A DNA stretch of 64,000 bases from Pseudomonas sp. Au-Pse12 (GCF_021341665.1 NZ_JAJTTH010000005.1:1-64000); one strand, 5' to 3'; counted from the stretch's first letter, positions 8,665 to 16,964 are shown. Program-made: numbers and translations. Notes: a model not told the origin generated them from the letters alone.

Positions 8665-9408
8665 TCAAGCGTCACCACAGCAACTGTCACTCTGGCCCTT
8701 GGGCGCTTCTTCATAGCGGTCGTGGTGTCGAACCCAGTCCATGATCTGTTCTTCGTTGCGCCCCTTGGGCGTCAGGTCGAGGAAGTTGTAGGCCCCCAGC
8801 AACAGGTCCAGTCCGCGGGCATAGGTGGAATAGGTGTGGAAAATATCACCTTGTTGGTTGCGATAGAACACGCTCAGGCCGGGTAGCTCCCGCTCATCGC
8901 CACTGGCCTGTTCGTAGTTGTAGCTGGCGGTTCCCTGGGCCAGTTGCTCGTCGCTGAGGCTGACGCCAAAGTCCTGGTTGAAGTCATCGCCGGCGCTGGA
9001 GTACCAGTCGAAGTGCCAGCCCATGCGTTGGCGAAAGGCTTGGAATGCGGCGTAGGGCGCGTGGGACACCGCCACCAGCGCCACATCGTGGTGGGTCAGG
9101 TGCTGGTTGGCGCCATCGAAGTGGTCTGCCAGGAACGAGCAGCCCTTGCAGCCCTCTTTCCAGCCGGCGCCGAACATGAAGTGGTAGACCAGCAGTTGGC
9201 TATGGCTGCCGAACAGCTCGGCCAGGCTTAGCGGGCCATTCGGGCCTTGAAACTGATAGGGCTTGTCGATCTTTACCCAGGGTAACGCCCGGCGTTCGGC
9301 GCTGAGTTGGTCGCGGTGGCGGGTAAAGGCCTTTTCGTGGATCAGGTGCTGTTTGCGGGCTTGCAGCCATTGTTCCCGGGAGACCACGGGATGATGGGTA
9401 GCGGACAT
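8665..9408 (-). CDS. DUF899 family thioredoxin-like protein
   Basis: About 247 residues from ATG at 9408, chosen because AGGAAAAA lies just upstream and homologues begin near this Met; the frame is open further upstream to 9480. It has the DUF899 hallmarks: LPWVKIDKPYQF, the thioredoxin-like segment LVYHFMFGAGWKEGCKGCSF with two cysteines, a DVALVAVSHAPY strand, and a C-terminal YNFLDLTPKGRNE. It ends in a SCCGDA tail. The family is cytoplasmic with a peroxiredoxin/thioredoxin-like fold but uncharacterised reactions. No partner gene is evident. Confidence 0.85.
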   Translation of the reverse strand: MSATHHPVVSREQWLQARKQHLIHEKAFTRHRDQLSAERRALPWVKIDKPYQFQGPNGPLSLAELFGSHSQLLVYHFMFGAGWKEGCKGCSFLADHFDGANQHLTHHDVALVAVSHAPYAAFQAFRQRMGWHFDWYSSAGDDFNQDFGVSLSDEQLAQGTASYNYEQASGDERELPGLSVFYRNQQGDIFHTYSTYARGLDLLLGAYNFLDLTPKGRNEEQIMDWVRHHDRYEEAPKGQSDSCCGDA

Positions 9409-9601
9409 GACATTTTTCCTCAGGCAGTGGGCGAAAGGTCTTACACACGCTAGTCGTTTGGCGCCGGGGCCGATCGACAAACCGCCCAGCGGTTTTCCGC
9501 TCGGGGGCGGGCATCCGGGGTGGATTTCCTGAACGGCCGAAAGCCCAGTCGGTCACAACCTGTGAAGGCATTTCCTGCTCTTATCTGGAGGTTGAATCAG
9601 C

Positions 9602-9994
9602 ATGACAACTTACAATTGGGATCTGATCGAACGGCTGTTGCACGAAGTGCAGAATGGCGCCGGCCACAGCTTTACTCCTCGGCGCTATGCCGAGCAGCAT
9701 GCAGCGGCCAAGGCGGCGCAAGGCGAGCCCGCCGGCAACCTGGATGATCTGAAAGTCACCGCCACCGAGTACGAAAAATTACTGCTGGATCGGGGATTTA
9801 TCGAGAGCCGACCGGAAGGTCAGGGCGGCAATGGCGAGAACTTCGTGCTTACGCTCCGCGGCTCCAGCCTGCTGTGCCTGATCGACAGCAGCATTCCCGG
9901 TCATGATCACCCGCGCCAAGTGCTGGACGAGCAGGCTGATGCGCTGGAGTCGGCAACTTTCGATCTGCTGGCGTCCAAGGCCCAGATCGCCTAG
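9602..9994 (+). CDS. Hypothetical protein (DUF2513-like winged helix)
   Basis: 130-residue cytoplasmic protein with TGGAGG ribosome site upstream. It starts with NWDLIERLLHEVQNGAG, then TATEYEKLLLDRGFIESR and FVLTLRGSSLLCLIDSS, an arrangement like DUF2513 proteins, which look like small winged-helix regulators in mobile or stress contexts. The resemblance is by eye. Its TAG stop shares the palindrome CTAG (9991-9994) with the stop of the opposing lipoprotein gene, so the two genes converge with a 4-base overlap. Confidence 0.65.
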   Translation: MTTYNWDLIERLLHEVQNGAGHSFTPRRYAEQHAAAKAAQGEPAGNLDDLKVTATEYEKLLLDRGFIESRPEGQGGNGENFVLTLRGSSLLCLIDSSIPGHDHPRQVLDEQADALESATFDLLASKAQIA

Positions 9995-10860
9995 CCCTGG
10001 CCGGCACTCTGCAGGCATTTGAGCTCGGCGAAGTCCTTGCGCACCGCGTCGATTTTCTTCAGCAGACGCTGGCGTTGGGCCGGGCTGCTGTGCGCCATCA
10101 GGTCCACCAGCAGGCTGCGTGCGGCCTGTTCGGTGTGGGCGTAGGCCTGGCGATAGTCCGGCGTCCATAAGCTCTCGCGGTGCACCAGCAACTGCTCGAT
10201 GCGTTGTGGGAAATCGCTGTTTTGCCGTTGCGCCAGTGCGGCGCTGAACTGTGCCTGCCAGCGGGCGCGGTTGGCGATCCACTGTTGGTTCTGCTCGCCC
10301 AGGCTGGCGGACCATTGCTCGATGCGCTGCTGCTGGTTCGGGTTCAAGGGGCCGAGCCAGGCATGCAGGCGCTTGCTCATGCGTTGGCTGCGCTGCGCGA
10401 TCTGCTGTGCCAGTGGCGGCTTGAGGTATTGCTCCTGGTGCTCCTGCAGGTCTTTGGTGAAGGCCGTGTTCATCTCTTGGACTTGCTGATCGTCCAGGCC
10501 CTGGAGCAACTCCACGGCGGACGGAGTGATCTGCCGCGCGGTTTCGGCAATGGCCTGCTTGGCCTCCCGGGCGCGCTCTTGCAGACCTTCGTCACTGATC
10601 TGGTTGTACTGCACCATGTGTTGCAAGCGGTCGAGCCAGCTCAGATAGCCCGGCAATTGGGTGCTGCAATGCCAGCTCAGGTGCTGTCGCAGACGCTGGT
10701 TGAACCAGCTCTTCTGCTCGCGGTTCATGTCCAGGTAGTCGTTGAGGGTCCAGGGAATGATCACGTCCAGGTTGCGGTAGGCCAGGCCGACGCGGCTGCA
10801 GGCGCCCAGCAGCAGGCTGATGATCAGGAAGGGAATGAGCAGGTGCCAGCGTCGCGCCAT
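9991..10860 (-). CDS. DUF6279-type lipoprotein
   Basis: 289-residue lipoprotein: signal peptide with lipobox LLGAC (Cys about residue 21), then a long, almost entirely helical, Gln/Arg-rich body with features such as YRNLDVIIPWTLNDYLDMN and LNPNQQQRIEQWS. This pattern fits the DUF6279 family of gammaproteobacterial lipoproteins of unknown function. It is probably attached to the periplasmic side of a membrane. Downstream stop sharing with the DUF2513-like gene is noted there. It is followed upstream, about 65 bases away, by the porin-like gene on the same strand. Confidence 0.78.
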   Translation of the reverse strand: MARRWHLLIPFLIISLLLGACSRVGLAYRNLDVIIPWTLNDYLDMNREQKSWFNQRLRQHLSWHCSTQLPGYLSWLDRLQHMVQYNQISDEGLQERAREAKQAIAETARQITPSAVELLQGLDDQQVQEMNTAFTKDLQEHQEQYLKPPLAQQIAQRSQRMSKRLHAWLGPLNPNQQQRIEQWSASLGEQNQQWIANRARWQAQFSAALAQRQNSDFPQRIEQLLVHRESLWTPDYRQAYAHTEQAARSLLVDLMAHSSPAQRQRLLKKIDAVRKDFAELKCLQSAGQG

Positions 10861-10925
10861 GTTCGAGTCCTTGCGGGGGCGGGTTGCTGTATCTGAACCC
10901 TGAACGCGCCTCGCCGTTCAGACGT

Positions 10926-11645
10926 TCAGTAAAACGCCCGCTCGGCCTTGAAGGTGAGCAGGCCATCGCACTGGGGGTTGTGCCCGGAGTAGGCGCTGCA
11001 GTCGTTGCCGCTGAGGCTGGAGTCACTGTAGATCAGGTTCAGGTCGATCCCCAGCCAGGGGCGCGAGAGCTTGACCGACCAGTCGTTGAAGCCGGCCACG
11101 TAGCCACCGTTGGCCACAACGACGCCATTGTTCAGCCGATGGGTGGTGTATTTGACGCTGACGCCGATGCCGAACGGCGGGTTGCCACCCAAGTCGGCGA
11201 ACAGTGTGCTGTTGCGTTTGTCCGGGTCGTTGCTGAAGGCGGCGCCAAAACGGCTGCCCAGCAGAGTCAGGCCGCCGTAGAACTCTTGGCTGTCCTGGGT
11301 CCGCAACTGTGGGTAGTTGTAGTGGATCGTCCCCAGCTCGTAGCCCAGGGTCTGGTCGAAGGGCTGCTTGAAGCCCAGGTAGGAATCCACTTCCAGCTTG
11401 CTAGAAGGGCTAAGGCCCATGCTCGGGGACCATTGGCCGGCGTACCAGCCGCTGTCGTGGCTCAGGTCTAGGCCGCCATGGAACGAGCCACTGGACGAAG
11501 GTTTGACCAGGCCCTGGGCCATGCTGCGGCTGGGGCTGGTGCCCAGTTTGAGGTCGAAGTCGCCCAGCTCGCGCTGAAAAATCTGCCCGTGGGCGATGGT
11601 GCAGGTCAGCAGCAGGCTGCCGGCCAGCAATGAGGGTTTGAGCAT
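10926..11645 (-). CDS. TorF-family putative porin
   Basis: 239-residue outer-membrane protein with a cleavable signal peptide (LLLTCTIAHG, cut about residue 20). The mature chain alternates short polar/aromatic strands, for example GGLDLSHDSGWYAGQWS, YELGTIHYNYPQL and GIGVSVKYTTHR, ending in an aromatic residue (AERAFY), as outer-membrane barrels do. It matches the TorF/TIGR02001 putative porin family. Two cysteines near the end (NDCSAYSGHNPQCDG) could form a disulphide. Substrate unknown. Confidence 0.8.
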   Translation of the reverse strand: MLKPSLLAGSLLLTCTIAHGQIFQRELGDFDLKLGTSPSRSMAQGLVKPSSSGSFHGGLDLSHDSGWYAGQWSPSMGLSPSSKLEVDSYLGFKQPFDQTLGYELGTIHYNYPQLRTQDSQEFYGGLTLLGSRFGAAFSNDPDKRNSTLFADLGGNPPFGIGVSVKYTTHRLNNGVVVANGGYVAGFNDWSVKLSRPWLGIDLNLIYSDSSLSGNDCSAYSGHNPQCDGLLTFKAERAFY

Positions 11646-11791
11646 GCAGCACTCCCTGAACTGCGCGGAGTGACAACCTGAAAGTCGGCTGAAACGATTG
11701 ATCCAGAAGGGCCAAAGGATACCGGCGAATGCTTTTTGCTGAAGGCCGTTCGTCGATTTCTGGTAGTGGGAAGGAGAGAAGGTGCCAGTCC

Positions 11792-11815
11792 TAGCGCTTT
11801 GAGGGCAAAGCGCTA
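11792..11815. terminator. Perfect 10-bp hairpin, possible terminator
   Basis: TAGCGCTTTG and CAAAGCGCTA flank a four-base loop. It lies between two minus-strand genes, downstream of the 62-residue gene and upstream of the porin gene. There is no T run, so it may slow rather than stop transcription. Confidence 0.45.
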
Positions 11816-11841
11816 AGGGACCAGGATAATGCGCGGGGGTA

Positions 11842-12030
11842 TTACTTTTTGCCCAGGCTGATCTGCTTGGACGGGCCGAAAGTCTGGCCGCTGACGCCTT
11901 TGGCGATTTGCTGGATTTCGCCGCCCGATTTCAGGAACGCTGCGATTTGTTCGTTGATCGATTCGCTGGTTTCAACGGCGGGAGCTGGTTTTGCTTTGCT
12001 ATTGGAGGCTTTTACTCGCATGGCGGCCAT
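11842..12030 (-). CDS. Small conserved hypothetical protein (62 aa)
   Basis: 62-residue basic protein with start at 12030 behind AAAGG. The N-terminal 25 residues are low-complexity and Lys/Ala/Pro rich. The C-terminal part has a compact helix-turn INEQIAAFLKSGGEIQQI followed by a flexible tail. The FLxxGGxIQxI pattern recalls the tail of the RNA-polymerase-binding protein SutA and other short Pseudomonas proteins, but I would not name it on that basis. A TAAGAT hexamer about 40 bases upstream may be its -10. Confidence 0.65.
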   Translation of the reverse strand: MAAMRVKASNSKAKPAPAVETSESINEQIAAFLKSGGEIQQIAKGVSGQTFGPSKQISLGKK

Positions 12031-12372
12031 TTAACCTTTGGGGAAAATTAATTTGGCCAGGCATCTTATCAGAAATACTTGACAATTGCTTGGTAAATAT
12101 CCTCGGAAACAGGGTGCTGCTTTCTTCTATTTTTCCTAAGTTTATTTTCCGAATATTTGCCTAAGTCGCTGTTTTAACTAAATACCCATCAGCAGAAATG
12201 TCCTTGCGCAGTGGCCTGCGCAAGCCCGATGCGCCGCTGTTTGCCTGACGAGTGGCGGGTCAGCGGCCGGGAAAGCCAGAAAAATCAAGGATTTCATGAC
12301 CGTCGATTCAGGAGCGTCAACGTCAGCCTGGAAAACAGGTAGAATGCCGCCCACGCAATGAGGGTATTGGAA
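12031..12372. other. AT-rich intergenic region with an 8-bp hairpin
   Basis: Divergent promoter region of the 62-residue gene and the CvfB-like gene. Bases 12060-12190 are strongly AT-rich. A perfect hairpin (CTTGCGCA, 6-base loop, TGCGCAAG) occupies 12203-12224. No ORF is supported. Confidence 0.5.
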
Positions 12373-13209
12373 ATGGCTTTAGTCGGGCGCTACAACAGTT
12401 TGCAAGTGGTTAAACACACTAACTTTGGTTTGTATCTGGACGGTGGAGCGGACGGCGAGATATTGCTGCCCAATCGTTATATTCCCAAGGATATTCCCAG
12501 TGAAGATGAAGACTGGTTGAATGTTTTTGTCTACTTGGACAGTGCTGACAAGTTAATCGCAACTACCGAAAAGCCGAAAGTTCAAGTGGGTGAGTTCGCC
12601 AGTCTCAAAGTTGTCGAAGTTAACAGTATCGGGGTGTTCCTGGATTGGGGGCTGCCCAAGGATCTGCTGCTGCCGTACTCCGAAGAAAAGCGCCAGATGA
12701 ACGCCGGCGAATACTGCGTGGTGCATGTCTATCTGGACAAGCACACCCGCCGTATCACCGCCACGGCCCGTCTGGATCGCTATCTGGACAAGACACCGGC
12801 CAACTACAAGGCCGGTCAGGAAGTCGACTTGCTGGTGGCCGAATCCACCGACATGGGCTTCAAGGCGATCATCAACAATAAGCACTGGGGCCTGATCCAC
12901 AAGAACGAAGTGTTCAAGTTCCTGCGCTCCGGCATGCAAGAGAAAGGCTTCATCAAGGAAGTGCGGGCTGACGGCAAGATCAGCCTGAGCCTGCAACCTG
13001 TCGGGGAACAGGCGGCCACCAGCCTGAACTCGAAGATCCTCGCCAAGTTGCGGGAAAACAATGGCTCCCTGGCAGTCAGTGACAAGAGCGACCCGGCATT
13101 GATCAGCAGTTTGTTCGGGGTCAGCAAGGGCAACTTCAAGAAGGCCATCGGCGCCCTCTATAAGCAGGGTCAGATTGTCATCCACGCGGATCGCATCGAG
13201 CTAAGCTGA
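12373..13209 (+). CDS. CvfB-like S1-domain RNA-binding protein
   Basis: 278 residues from ATG 12373, preferred over an in-frame ATG at 12358 because GAGGG lies correctly ahead of it and homologues start MALVGRYN. Three S1-like RNA-binding domains are visible: residues 1-65 (FGLYLDGG, EILLPNRY), 70-140 (IGVFLDWGLPKDLLLPYSE) and about 145-210 (MGFKAIINNKHWGLIHKNEVF), followed by a C-terminal winged helix (ISSLFGVSKGNFKKAIGALY). This is the CvfB architecture, linked in Staphylococcus to virulence regulation through RNA binding. The Pseudomonas role is not established. Confidence 0.85.
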   Translation: MALVGRYNSLQVVKHTNFGLYLDGGADGEILLPNRYIPKDIPSEDEDWLNVFVYLDSADKLIATTEKPKVQVGEFASLKVVEVNSIGVFLDWGLPKDLLLPYSEEKRQMNAGEYCVVHVYLDKHTRRITATARLDRYLDKTPANYKAGQEVDLLVAESTDMGFKAIINNKHWGLIHKNEVFKFLRSGMQEKGFIKEVRADGKISLSLQPVGEQAATSLNSKILAKLRENNGSLAVSDKSDPALISSLFGVSKGNFKKAIGALYKQGQIVIHADRIELS

Positions 13210-13237
13210 GGCTCACTTCACGCTGCAGGCGAGGTTC

Positions 13238-13490
13238 ATGAAAACCACCCTGGTTGCCTGGCTCGCCACCTTGCTGGCGTTCCCTGCTGCTCGACGCGCT
13301 TTGGTTGGGGCTGATGGTGGGCCCCACCTACCGGCCCCTGCTGGGTTCGCTGCTGGAACAGCCACGGCTGTTGCCGACATCGCTGTTCTATCTCCTCTAC
13401 GTTACGGGTTGCCTGCTGTGCGTCCCGCCCTGCAGCAGGGCGGCTGGCGTCGGGCAGTGCGCCTGGGGGCGCAACTTTTTATCTTGGGTA
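13238..13490 (+). pseudogene. DUF2177 membrane protein, frameshifted and truncated
   Basis: Reading across three frames restores the start of a DUF2177 integral membrane protein: MKTTLVAWLATLLAF in the first frame, then LLLDALWLGLMVGPTYRP and FYLLYVTGC in the second, then VRPALQQGGWRRAVRLGA back in the first. The first break is one extra C near 13283; the second is a base loss near 13410. After that the expected remaining half (including the usual YDLTN motif) is absent. A GAGG site precedes the ATG, consistent with a once functional gene. It probably was the neighbour of the CvfB-like gene before decay. Confidence 0.7.
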
Positions 13491-13525
13491 GGTGTCATGT
13501 CATTCAAACACTGTGAGGAACAGCG

Positions 13526-14449
13526 GTGAGCATCGAACGGCGCAGCGCCGACGGCTTTGCCCTGCAGGTGATGTTGGGGTTGTGCCTGATCTGGGGCGTG
13601 CAGCAGGTGATGATCAAGTGGGCCGCGGCGGACATCGCCCCGGTGATGCAGGCTGCCGCCCGTTCCGGGATCTCGGCGCTGCTGGTGGCCCTGTTGATGT
13701 GCTGGAAGGGCGGTTGGTCCCAGGTTTCCAGCACTTGGCGCGGCGGCTTGCTGGCCGGTGCCCTGTTCGGCCTGGAGTTCCTGTTCATTGCCGAAGGGCT
13801 GAAGCTTACCAGTGCGGCACACATGTCGGTGTTTCTCTATACCGCGCCGATCTTCACCGCCCTGGGGGTCAACTGGCTGTTGCCCAGTGAGCGTTTGCGG
13901 CCTCTGCAGTGGCTGGGGATTGTCCTCGCGTTCATTGGCATCAGCATCGCCTTTGCCGCCGGGGTCTCGCTGGACAATCTCGACCGGCGCATGCTCCTGG
14001 GCGATGTGCTGGGCTTGCTGGCTGGGCTGGCCTGGGGGGCGACCACGGTGGTGGTGCGGGCTTCGCGATTGTCCGAGGCGCCGGCGACCCTGACCCTGTT
14101 CTATCAATTGATCGTCGGTTTCGTCGGCCTGTTGCTGATTGCCGTGCTCAGCGGCCAGGTCACCCAGGTCAGCCTGACCCCGGTGGCGGTAGCCAGCGTG
14201 TTGTTCCAGGGCCTGGTGGTGTCGTTTTTCAGCTACCTGACCTGGTTCTGGCTGCTGCGGCGTTATCTGGCAGCGAACCTGGCGGTGTTTTCCTTCATGA
14301 CCCCGATGTTCGGCGTGACCTTCGGCGTGCTGTTGTTGGGTGAACCCTTGAGCCTCAACTTCGTGCTGGGGGCAATGCTGGTGCTGTTGGGCATCACCTT
14401 TGTCAGTGCCGAGCAGTGGCTGCGGCGGCGGATCAAGCGCTTTCTGTAG
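13526..14449 (+). CDS. DMT-superfamily transporter (EamA)
   Basis: 307-residue inner-membrane protein starting with GTG at 13526 behind GAGGA. It has about ten hydrophobic helices in two EamA repeats (first ending near residue 145, second from LLGDVLGLLAGLAWG), the architecture of drug/metabolite exporters. Family motifs such as FLFIAEGLKLTSAAH and FSFMTPMFGVTFGVLLLGE are present, and the tail is basic (RRRIKRFL). Substrate cannot be read from sequence. It converges with the YbfB-type MFS gene 7 bases away. Confidence 0.88.
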   Translation: MSIERRSADGFALQVMLGLCLIWGVQQVMIKWAAADIAPVMQAAARSGISALLVALLMCWKGGWSQVSSTWRGGLLAGALFGLEFLFIAEGLKLTSAAHMSVFLYTAPIFTALGVNWLLPSERLRPLQWLGIVLAFIGISIAFAAGVSLDNLDRRMLLGDVLGLLAGLAWGATTVVVRASRLSEAPATLTLFYQLIVGFVGLLLIAVLSGQVTQVSLTPVAVASVLFQGLVVSFFSYLTWFWLLRRYLAANLAVFSFMTPMFGVTFGVLLLGEPLSLNFVLGAMLVLLGITFVSAEQWLRRRIKRFL

Positions 14450-14456
14450 CCTGCGC

Positions 14457-15617
14457 CTAGGACAGCGCCGTGCAGCGCTGCGCTTCGGGCCGTTGTTGCC
14501 AGAGCAGGCTGGCACCGAGCAGCAGGCCGCAACCCGCCACTATCAGCGCCAGGTGCAGGTTGCCATTGAAGTGGCTGCTCAGGGCGGCCAGTAACGGACC
14601 GCTGAGCTGACCGACGGCGAAGCACGCGGTGAGCAGGCCGGCGTTGCGCTGCGCCGACTGCGGTGCCAGTTCCCGGGAGCGTTGCATCACCAGTTGCATG
14701 CAGGCCAGGAACGGCGTGCCGCACAACAAGGCCCCCAATACCAGCCCCAGGCCGCTGCCCAACAGGCAGGCGAAGACCCCGAGGGCTTGCAGCCACAGGG
14801 TTGCTATCAGCCATTGGCGGGTACTGTCCGGGCTGTGCCGCCGTAGGCTGACCAGGGCCACTCCGATGGCGGCGGCCAGGCCGAAGCCGGGCCAGAACAG
14901 GTCAGCCTGCCACTGGCCCTGGAAGCGCGCATTGGCCATCTGTGACAGGAACGTCGCAGGAATGATGTAGCCCACGCCGTACAGGGCGTAGACCAGCCCC
15001 AGGCGCGCCACGCTGTGTTCGCTGGCAGCGTTGCCCTGCGAGGCAGCACTCGGGCGTGCCGAGGCCGGAGGCAGGATCGGCAGGATCACCAGCAGCATCA
15101 ACCAGGCGACGGCGGCATACAGCAGCCACAGAGTGGCCGAGCGTTGCCCCAGCAGATTGGAGCCCAGGGCCAGCAGCCCGGTCAGCATGATCCCCAGCCC
15201 CGGGCCGGCAAACACCAGGGCGCCCAGCCGCGGCCGGCCCGCCGCCTGCGCCAGGGGCTGGCTTAGGGCGGTGATCATCACCAGGACCCAGGCACTGGCC
15301 ACGCCGGTGCCGAAGCGCAGCACCAGGTGCGGCCAGAAGCCCTGGGCCCAGAACGAGGCCAGGGTCAGCAGCACGCACAGCCATAGGCCGCCCAGCAGGC
15401 GCAGGCGTACCTGCGCCGGGCGCCGGGCGAACATGGCGTCCAGCGCACCGAGGAAATAACCCAGGTAGTTGGCGGCGGCAATCAGCCCGGCGGCGGTCAG
15501 GTCGACCTGGCCTTCGCTGATCAGGTGCGGCAATTGCGGGGTCAGGGCAAAGCGGCCAATGCCCATGGCCATCATCAGGGCAATGAAGCTGGCAAGCAGG
15601 CGGAGCAGGGGAGACAT
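14457..15617 (-). CDS. YbfB/YjiJ-family MFS transporter
   Basis: 386-residue membrane protein with about twelve helices. The N-terminus (MAMGIGRFALTPQLPHLI, then AGLIAAANYLGYFLGAL) is diagnostic of the YbfB/YjiJ branch of the major facilitator superfamily, as is VLRFGTGVASAWVLVM. It is divergent from the PtrR-like LysR gene about 105 bases away, an arrangement in which a LysR protein typically regulates its neighbour. Substrate unknown; efflux of a small metabolite is the usual guess. Confidence 0.87.
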   Translation of the reverse strand: MSPLLRLLASFIALMMAMGIGRFALTPQLPHLISEGQVDLTAAGLIAAANYLGYFLGALDAMFARRPAQVRLRLLGGLWLCVLLTLASFWAQGFWPHLVLRFGTGVASAWVLVMITALSQPLAQAAGRPRLGALVFAGPGLGIMLTGLLALGSNLLGQRSATLWLLYAAVAWLMLLVILPILPPASARPSAASQGNAASEHSVARLGLVYALYGVGYIIPATFLSQMANARFQGQWQADLFWPGFGLAAAIGVALVSLRRHSPDSTRQWLIATLWLQALGVFACLLGSGLGLVLGALLCGTPFLACMQLVMQRSRELAPQSAQRNAGLLTACFAVGQLSGPLLAALSSHFNGNLHLALIVAGCGLLLGASLLWQQRPEAQRCTALS

Positions 15618-15721
15618 GGTCGGGCTTCCATCGGCAGGAACAATGAGCGTCAGGCTAGGACTGATTGACTTTCTATAAAAATGAATAATATTGAGTAACT
15701 TGTTCAGTTTTGGAGAATGTC

Positions 15722-16615
15722 GTGGAGTTCAGCCAATTGCGCATCTTCCAGGCCGTGGCCGAGGAAGGCTCCATCACCCGCGCCGCCGAGCGCCTGCACC
15801 GGGTGCCGTCGAACCTCTCGACCCGGCTCAAGCAACTGGAGGAGCAATTGGGAGTCGAGCTGTTCCTGCGCGAGCGCCAGCGCTTGCAGTTGTCGCCGGC
15901 GGGCAAGGTACTGCTCGATTACGCCGCGCGTCTGTTCGCCCTGCACGACGAGGCCCACGCAGCCGTGCAGGGTGGCCAGCCCGCGGGAGAGTTTGTTCTG
16001 GGGACCATGTACAGCACGGCCGCGATTCACTTGCCAGCGTTGCTGGCGCGTTATCACCGGGCCTATCCGGCGGTGAACCTGCAAGTGCAGTCCGGGCCCA
16101 GTGGTGAATTGCTTGAAGGCTTGCTCACCGGGCGCCTGGATGCAGCCCTGGTGGACGGGCCGCTGGAGCTGGCAGGGCTGGATGGGGTGCCCCTGTGTGA
16201 CGAGACCCTGGTGCTGATCAGCGAGATCGACCATCCGCCGGTGTGCACGGCCCGGGATGTGGAGGGCCGTGCGGTGTTCACCTTTCGCCAGGGCTGCGCC
16301 TATCGCATGCGCCTGGAGTCCTGGTTTGCCCACTACCATGCGGCGATGGGCCGGGCCATGGAGATCGAGTCCTACCAGGGCATGCTGGCTTGTGTGATCG
16401 CCGGTTCCGGAGTGGCGCTGATGCCTCAGTCAATGCTCGACAGTTTGCCGGGGCGCGAGAGTGTGGCGGTGCATGCTCTGGCCGAACCCTTCGCGTGTGC
16501 CAGCACCTGGTTGATGTGGCGCAGGGGCATGGTCGGGGCCAACCTCAATGCCTGGATCGAGCTGCAGCAAAGCGCTGGCGTGGGGCTTGCGGAGCCAGCG
16601 CGGGCGCATGGCTGA
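15722..16615 (+). CDS. LysR-family regulator, PtrR-like
   Basis: 297 residues from GTG 15722, chosen because GGAG lies just upstream and homologues begin MEFSQLRIFQ; a TTG at 15710 is also in frame. Residues 1-60 are the winged helix-turn-helix (ITRAAERLHRVPSNLSTRLKQLE), followed by the periplasmic-binding-like effector domain with STAAIHLPALLARY and SGPSGELLEGLLTGRLDAAL. These features closely resemble E. coli PtrR/YneJ, a putrescine-utilisation regulator. Synteny with P. aeruginosa PA1413 upstream of the guanidinobutyrate cluster is consistent. It may also control the divergent MFS gene. Confidence 0.85.
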   Translation: MEFSQLRIFQAVAEEGSITRAAERLHRVPSNLSTRLKQLEEQLGVELFLRERQRLQLSPAGKVLLDYAARLFALHDEAHAAVQGGQPAGEFVLGTMYSTAAIHLPALLARYHRAYPAVNLQVQSGPSGELLEGLLTGRLDAALVDGPLELAGLDGVPLCDETLVLISEIDHPPVCTARDVEGRAVFTFRQGCAYRMRLESWFAHYHAAMGRAMEIESYQGMLACVIAGSGVALMPQSMLDSLPGRESVAVHALAEPFACASTWLMWRRGMVGANLNAWIELQQSAGVGLAEPARAHG

Positions 16616-16692
16616 AGGGGCAGTGGCGATTGGCTTCAATCCAGTAACAGTTCATTGCTATTGCGCTGCAGCGCGCCGGAAAAGATCGGACT

Positions 16693-16698
16693 ATTATC
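16693..16698 (+). promoter_or_regulatory. Probable -10 of the short PA1414-like gene
   Basis: TATTAT lies about 50 bases before the ATG at 16749, with no good -35 at the expected place, as for an activator-dependent promoter. A 14-base palindrome GATTG-GCTT-CAATC sits further upstream at 16628-16641; it is not a standard Anr box. Confidence 0.4.
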
Positions 16699-16748
16699 TG
16701 CTTGAGGCGGCGCAGAATCGCCGCTCGGCACGACCCTGAGGGGGCACT

Positions 16749-16877
16749 ATGAAAGATAAACTGCAAAGCTGGCTGCACGACCTTGGCGTCGCACTGGGCC
16801 TGATCGAGCCACCGCTGCAACCGGTGCCGATTCCTACCGACGAAGAACTGCGGCGCCGTCAACAACGTCGTCGTTGA
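16749..16877 (+). CDS. PA1414-family small protein (42 aa)
   Basis: 42-residue protein (starts MKDKLQSWLHDLGVALGLIE, ends in a run of arginines) with an excellent GAGGGGG ribosome site. An amphipathic helix is followed by a Pro-rich turn and a basic tail. It matches my memory of P. aeruginosa PA1414, which lies in the same place beside a LysR gene and whose transcript was reported to carry the oxygen-responsive small RNA SicX. Here a compact unit is visible: promoter, short ORF and strong terminator within about 220 bases. Whether this transcript works as an mRNA, an sRNA or both cannot be told from sequence. Confidence 0.75.
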   Translation: MKDKLQSWLHDLGVALGLIEPPLQPVPIPTDEELRRRQQRRR

Positions 16878-16884
16878 GGCCGAT

Positions 16885-16925
16885 GCGAGAGCGGAGTGCA
16901 GACTCCGGCTCTCGCGGGTGTTTTC
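16885..16925 (+). terminator. Rho-independent terminator of the PA1414-like transcript
   Basis: GCGAGAGC GGAGT pairs with ACTCC GGCTCTCGC (one bulged G, four-base loop), followed by GGGTGTTTTC. It starts eight bases after the stop codon. Confidence 0.8.
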
Positions 16926-16964
16926 TGGCTGGCAGTCGCCAGCCACCCACCCGGAGCGATCGGG

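Noticed and set aside
16628..16641. Anr box for the PA1414-like gene
   Set aside because: The palindrome is GATTG-N4-CAATC, not TTGAT-N4-ATCAA, and lies too far (about -70) from the probable start.
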